From: Geosiphon pyriformis
Taxonomy: Eukaryota > Glomeromycota > Glomeromycetes > Archaeosporales > Geosiphonaceae
Direction: 5' to 3'
Length of the DNA: 64,000 nucleotides
NCBI GenBank assembly: GCA_016748015.1
Contig: JAAOMT010000183.1
Span: 229,500-293,499 of the forward strand
Positions 62,123 through 64,000 of this stretch are shown in pieces. Position 1 is the first letter of the stretch, and each line of letters begins with the position of its first letter. The position numbers and the translations under genes were made by a program. The notes below the pieces were generated by a model. It did no database searches, was not told the DNA's origin, and was given only the letters and a program-made list of their open reading frames with translations.

Positions 62123-64000
62123 ATGCTTTTAGTGACGAGATCGTTTCGAATACTTAATTTTACAAAGCATGTTTTAGCCACAAAAAATTTCATCACTTCA
62201 AAATCTTTTATTTCACAGATGCCGAAAATTCTTATCTTAAAGCAGTGGACCGCGGTTGAAACCAAAAAGTTGATGGATGGTGTGAGAAAATATGGCACAA
62301 ATTGGGAATACTTACAAAATACCTTTTTTCCAGAAAGAAAACCTCAAGATTTGGAGCGAAAATATCGGCGAGAAATGGAATATTTCTCACCTAAAAAAAA
62401 GCTACCTATTCGCAAAGGTACACGGAAAAAATCTAATTCCCCACTTGTTGCGATTTGGACACCGAGAGAGGATCAAAAGTTAAAGGAAGCTGTCGAACGA
62501 CATAGTAGAAAATGGGATATGATCTCCGAAGAGTATTTCCGGTCAAAAAGAACACCAGAAAGTATAAGAAATCGATATTTTATCATTTCATCAGATACAA
62601 GATTCGTCCAAGGTAGCTCTGACTGGAATTCTCAAGATTCACAGAAATTAAAAACAGCAGTGGAAAAACATGGCCGAGATTGGGCATTTATCACACAAGA
62701 ATACTTTGATTCAAAGTGGACCCCAGCCGCTTTATTTGTAAGATTTTGCCAAATACAGAGAAAAGAGGCCGTTAATGAAAGAATTCAAAACCCGGAATCA
62801 CATATTACTTTCGATACTCAACCAAATATAAGGCCTTCAGTCTTAACTATTCCTCCAACGACGGGAGTCCCTTTAGTCAAAAAAATAGTTGCAGCGAAAA
62901 AAACTAATCTAGTCGTACAAACATCCCCAATTGAACAAAGCAATGCACCAGAAAAAGTAATAAATGCAGGGGAAAAAGATCCTATAATTAATCAAAATCG
63001 CGTAGCGACAGTAAAACCTTTAATTAAAGAAATATCTCGAGGAATAAATTTGCCCACAATAAAAGAGCTATCTCAACCTAAAGCAGTAACTGCAGTGGAT
63101 GACAAAAATCTCATAGTGAAAGCAACACCCTTAATTAAAAACATATCTCAAATCACGGAAAAGCCTATTGTAAAAGGGTTTTCGCCAACGATAGAAATCT
63201 CGACAAAAAACCAAATTCCGTCTGTGGCAAGATTTTCTCGAACGAAAGCATCCGAGAATGAAGAAATAAATCAAGAAAAAGAGATGCCTAAGATTAAAGA
63301 GCCTTTGCAAAACAAAGTTATAACATTAATCAAAGAAATACCTGAAATGAGAAAATCGCTTAATATCAAAGAGCCTTCGAAAACCAAATTAATATCAACA
63401 ACATCTGTAATGAGAAAACCACCTACAATAAAGGAGTCTTCACAAATCAAAATATCACTAATCAAAGAAATACCTGAAGCTAGAGAAACACCAACCAAAG
63501 CAATATCACCATTCAAAAAAATTTCTCTAGTGAAAAAAGCGCCTATTGTCAAAGAGCCTGCGCAAAGCAAATCAATATTACCAGCCAAAAAAACATATGA
63601 AGCTATTAAAGAGCCTTCGCAACCCAAGTTAATATCACTGGTCAAAGAAATAAGTTTAATCCAAAAGCCTTCGCTAAACGAATTAAGATCCTCAGTTAAA
63701 GAAATACCTATAATCCAAAAACCTTTACAAATTAAATTAAAAGAACCATTTAAAGAAATACCGAAAGAGACAAAATCGCCTCCCGTGAAAGAATTTTCGG
63801 AAACCAAAGTAATAACACCAGTGAAAGAAATACCTATAGTGAAAAAAACGTCTACCATCCCAATAAAATCATCAATCAAAGTGAGAAAACCGCCTACCAA
63901 AGTAACATCACCAGTTAAAGAAATACCTGTAGTTAGAGAGTTATCAAAAGCAGAGTTATATCTAGTAGTACAATTAATAAAAATGAAAGAGCAAGGCCCA
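62123..64000 (+). CDS. Myb/SANT protein with presequence-like leader and long KEIP/KEPS repeat tail (copy 4), open at the right edge
   Basis: One open frame of 626 codons from ATG 62123 to the edge, with no stop and no intron needed. The leader MLLVTRSFRILNFTKHVLAT and KNFITSKSFIS has six basic and no acidic residues in the first 37, a classical mitochondrial presequence profile. Three Myb/SANT-like repeats follow: KQWTAVETKKLMDGVRKYGT...FFPERK (about 40-85), AIWTPREDQKLKEAVERHSR...FRSKRTPESI (about 110-155) and SDWNSQDSQKLKTAVEKHGR...FDSKWTPAAL (about 170-215). From about residue 300 onward comes a degenerate tandem repeat alternating IKEPSxxKLI and VKEIPxxxKP, with about eight KEI and eight KEP/KEL/KES/KEF units visible. 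The tail is strongly basic and probably disordered. The C terminus is beyond the window. DNA binding is expected; organelle location and tail function are inference. Confidence 0.8.
   Translation, partial: MLLVTRSFRILNFTKHVLATKNFITSKSFISQMPKILILKQWTAVETKKLMDGVRKYGTNWEYLQNTFFPERKPQDLERKYRREMEYFSPKKKLPIRKGTRKKSNSPLVAIWTPREDQKLKEAVERHSRKWDMISEEYFRSKRTPESIRNRYFIISSDTRFVQGSSDWNSQDSQKLKTAVEKHGRDWAFITQEYFDSKWTPAALFVRFCQIQRKEAVNERIQNPESHITFDTQPNIRPSVLTIPPTTGVPLVKKIVAAKKTNLVVQTSPIEQSNAPEKVINAGEKDPIINQNRVATVKPLIKEISRGINLPTIKELSQPKAVTAVDDKNLIVKATPLIKNISQITEKPIVKGFSPTIEISTKNQIPSVARFSRTKASENEEINQEKEMPKIKEPLQNKVITLIKEIPEMRKSLNIKEPSKTKLISTTSVMRKPPTIKESSQIKISLIKEIPEARETPTKAISPFKKISLVKKAPIVKEPAQSKSILPAKKTYEAIKEPSQPKLISLVKEISLIQKPSLNELRSSVKEIPIIQKPLQIKLKEPFKEIPKETKSPPVKEFSETKVITPVKEIPIVKKTSTIPIKSSIKVRKPPTKVTSPVKEIPVVRELSKAELYLVVQLIKMKEQGP

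Noticed and set aside
63271-63900. A 209-codon minus-strand open frame opposite the KEIP/KEPS tail
   Set aside because: It is the complement of a biased Lys/Glu/Ile/Pro repeat, which leaves the reverse strand free of stops. The plus strand frame is longer, continues a Myb protein and has a proper start.
1-64000. tRNA, rRNA and CRISPR signals
   Set aside because: I looked for tRNA T-loop boxes, conserved rRNA segments and evenly spaced direct repeats. Isolated GGTTCGA matches (for example near 7687 and within the kinase) have no tRNA fold around them.

Overview
The window looks like nuclear DNA of an early-diverging fungus. It is very AT-rich. Almost every gene is broken by short introns of about 35-150 nt with GT..AG ends. 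The gene content (dual hybrid histidine kinases, MATH-BTB, F-box and Myb/SANT families, a HAK/KUP potassium transporter, a class 3 lipase, Tc1-like relics) fits Mucoromycota, and an arbuscular mycorrhizal lineage (Glomeromycotina) is my best guess. That placement is inference from gene families and composition, not from a marker gene. There are no operons or bacterial signals. All gene models below were spliced by eye, using frame continuity and splice consensus.

Layout. 1-4764 (minus): an apparently intact dual histidine kinase that runs off the left edge. 8.4-9.7 kb: a MATH-BTB gene. 12-13 kb (plus) and 18.5-19.6 kb (minus): two paralogous F-box genes with a Cys cluster. Between them, at 15.5-17.1 kb, lies a secreted aspartic-protease-like gene whose catalytic motifs are degenerate. 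21.3-23.5 kb: a tandem pair of three-repeat Myb genes. 25.9-26.7 kb: a Thr/Ser-rich, probably GPI-anchored protein. 29.6-30.2 kb: a small membrane protein. 32.7-36.5 kb: two F-box/LRR-like genes. 36.9-40.0 kb: a ten-exon HAK/KUP transporter. 43.2-44.3 kb: a third Myb gene cut by an assembly gap. 45.4-46.1 kb: an F-box-like gene. 47.9-49.2 kb: a membrane-anchored class 3 lipase. 51.5-52.5 kb: a six-exon tail-anchored protein in which every intron is phase 1. 53.5-60.3 kb (plus): a decayed second copy of the dual histidine kinase, inverted relative to the first. 62.1 kb to the right edge: a fourth Myb gene with a long Lys/Glu/Pro repeat tail.

Between the genes are AT-rich deserts, at least five decayed Tc1/mariner-like transposase fragments and one small inverted-repeat element. 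The most striking points are four. The two histidine kinase copies have a patchy identity pattern suggesting gene conversion. All four Myb paralogues have leaders that look like mitochondrial presequences. The fourth Myb protein has a KEIP/KEPS repeat tail. The tail-anchored gene has uniform intron phase.
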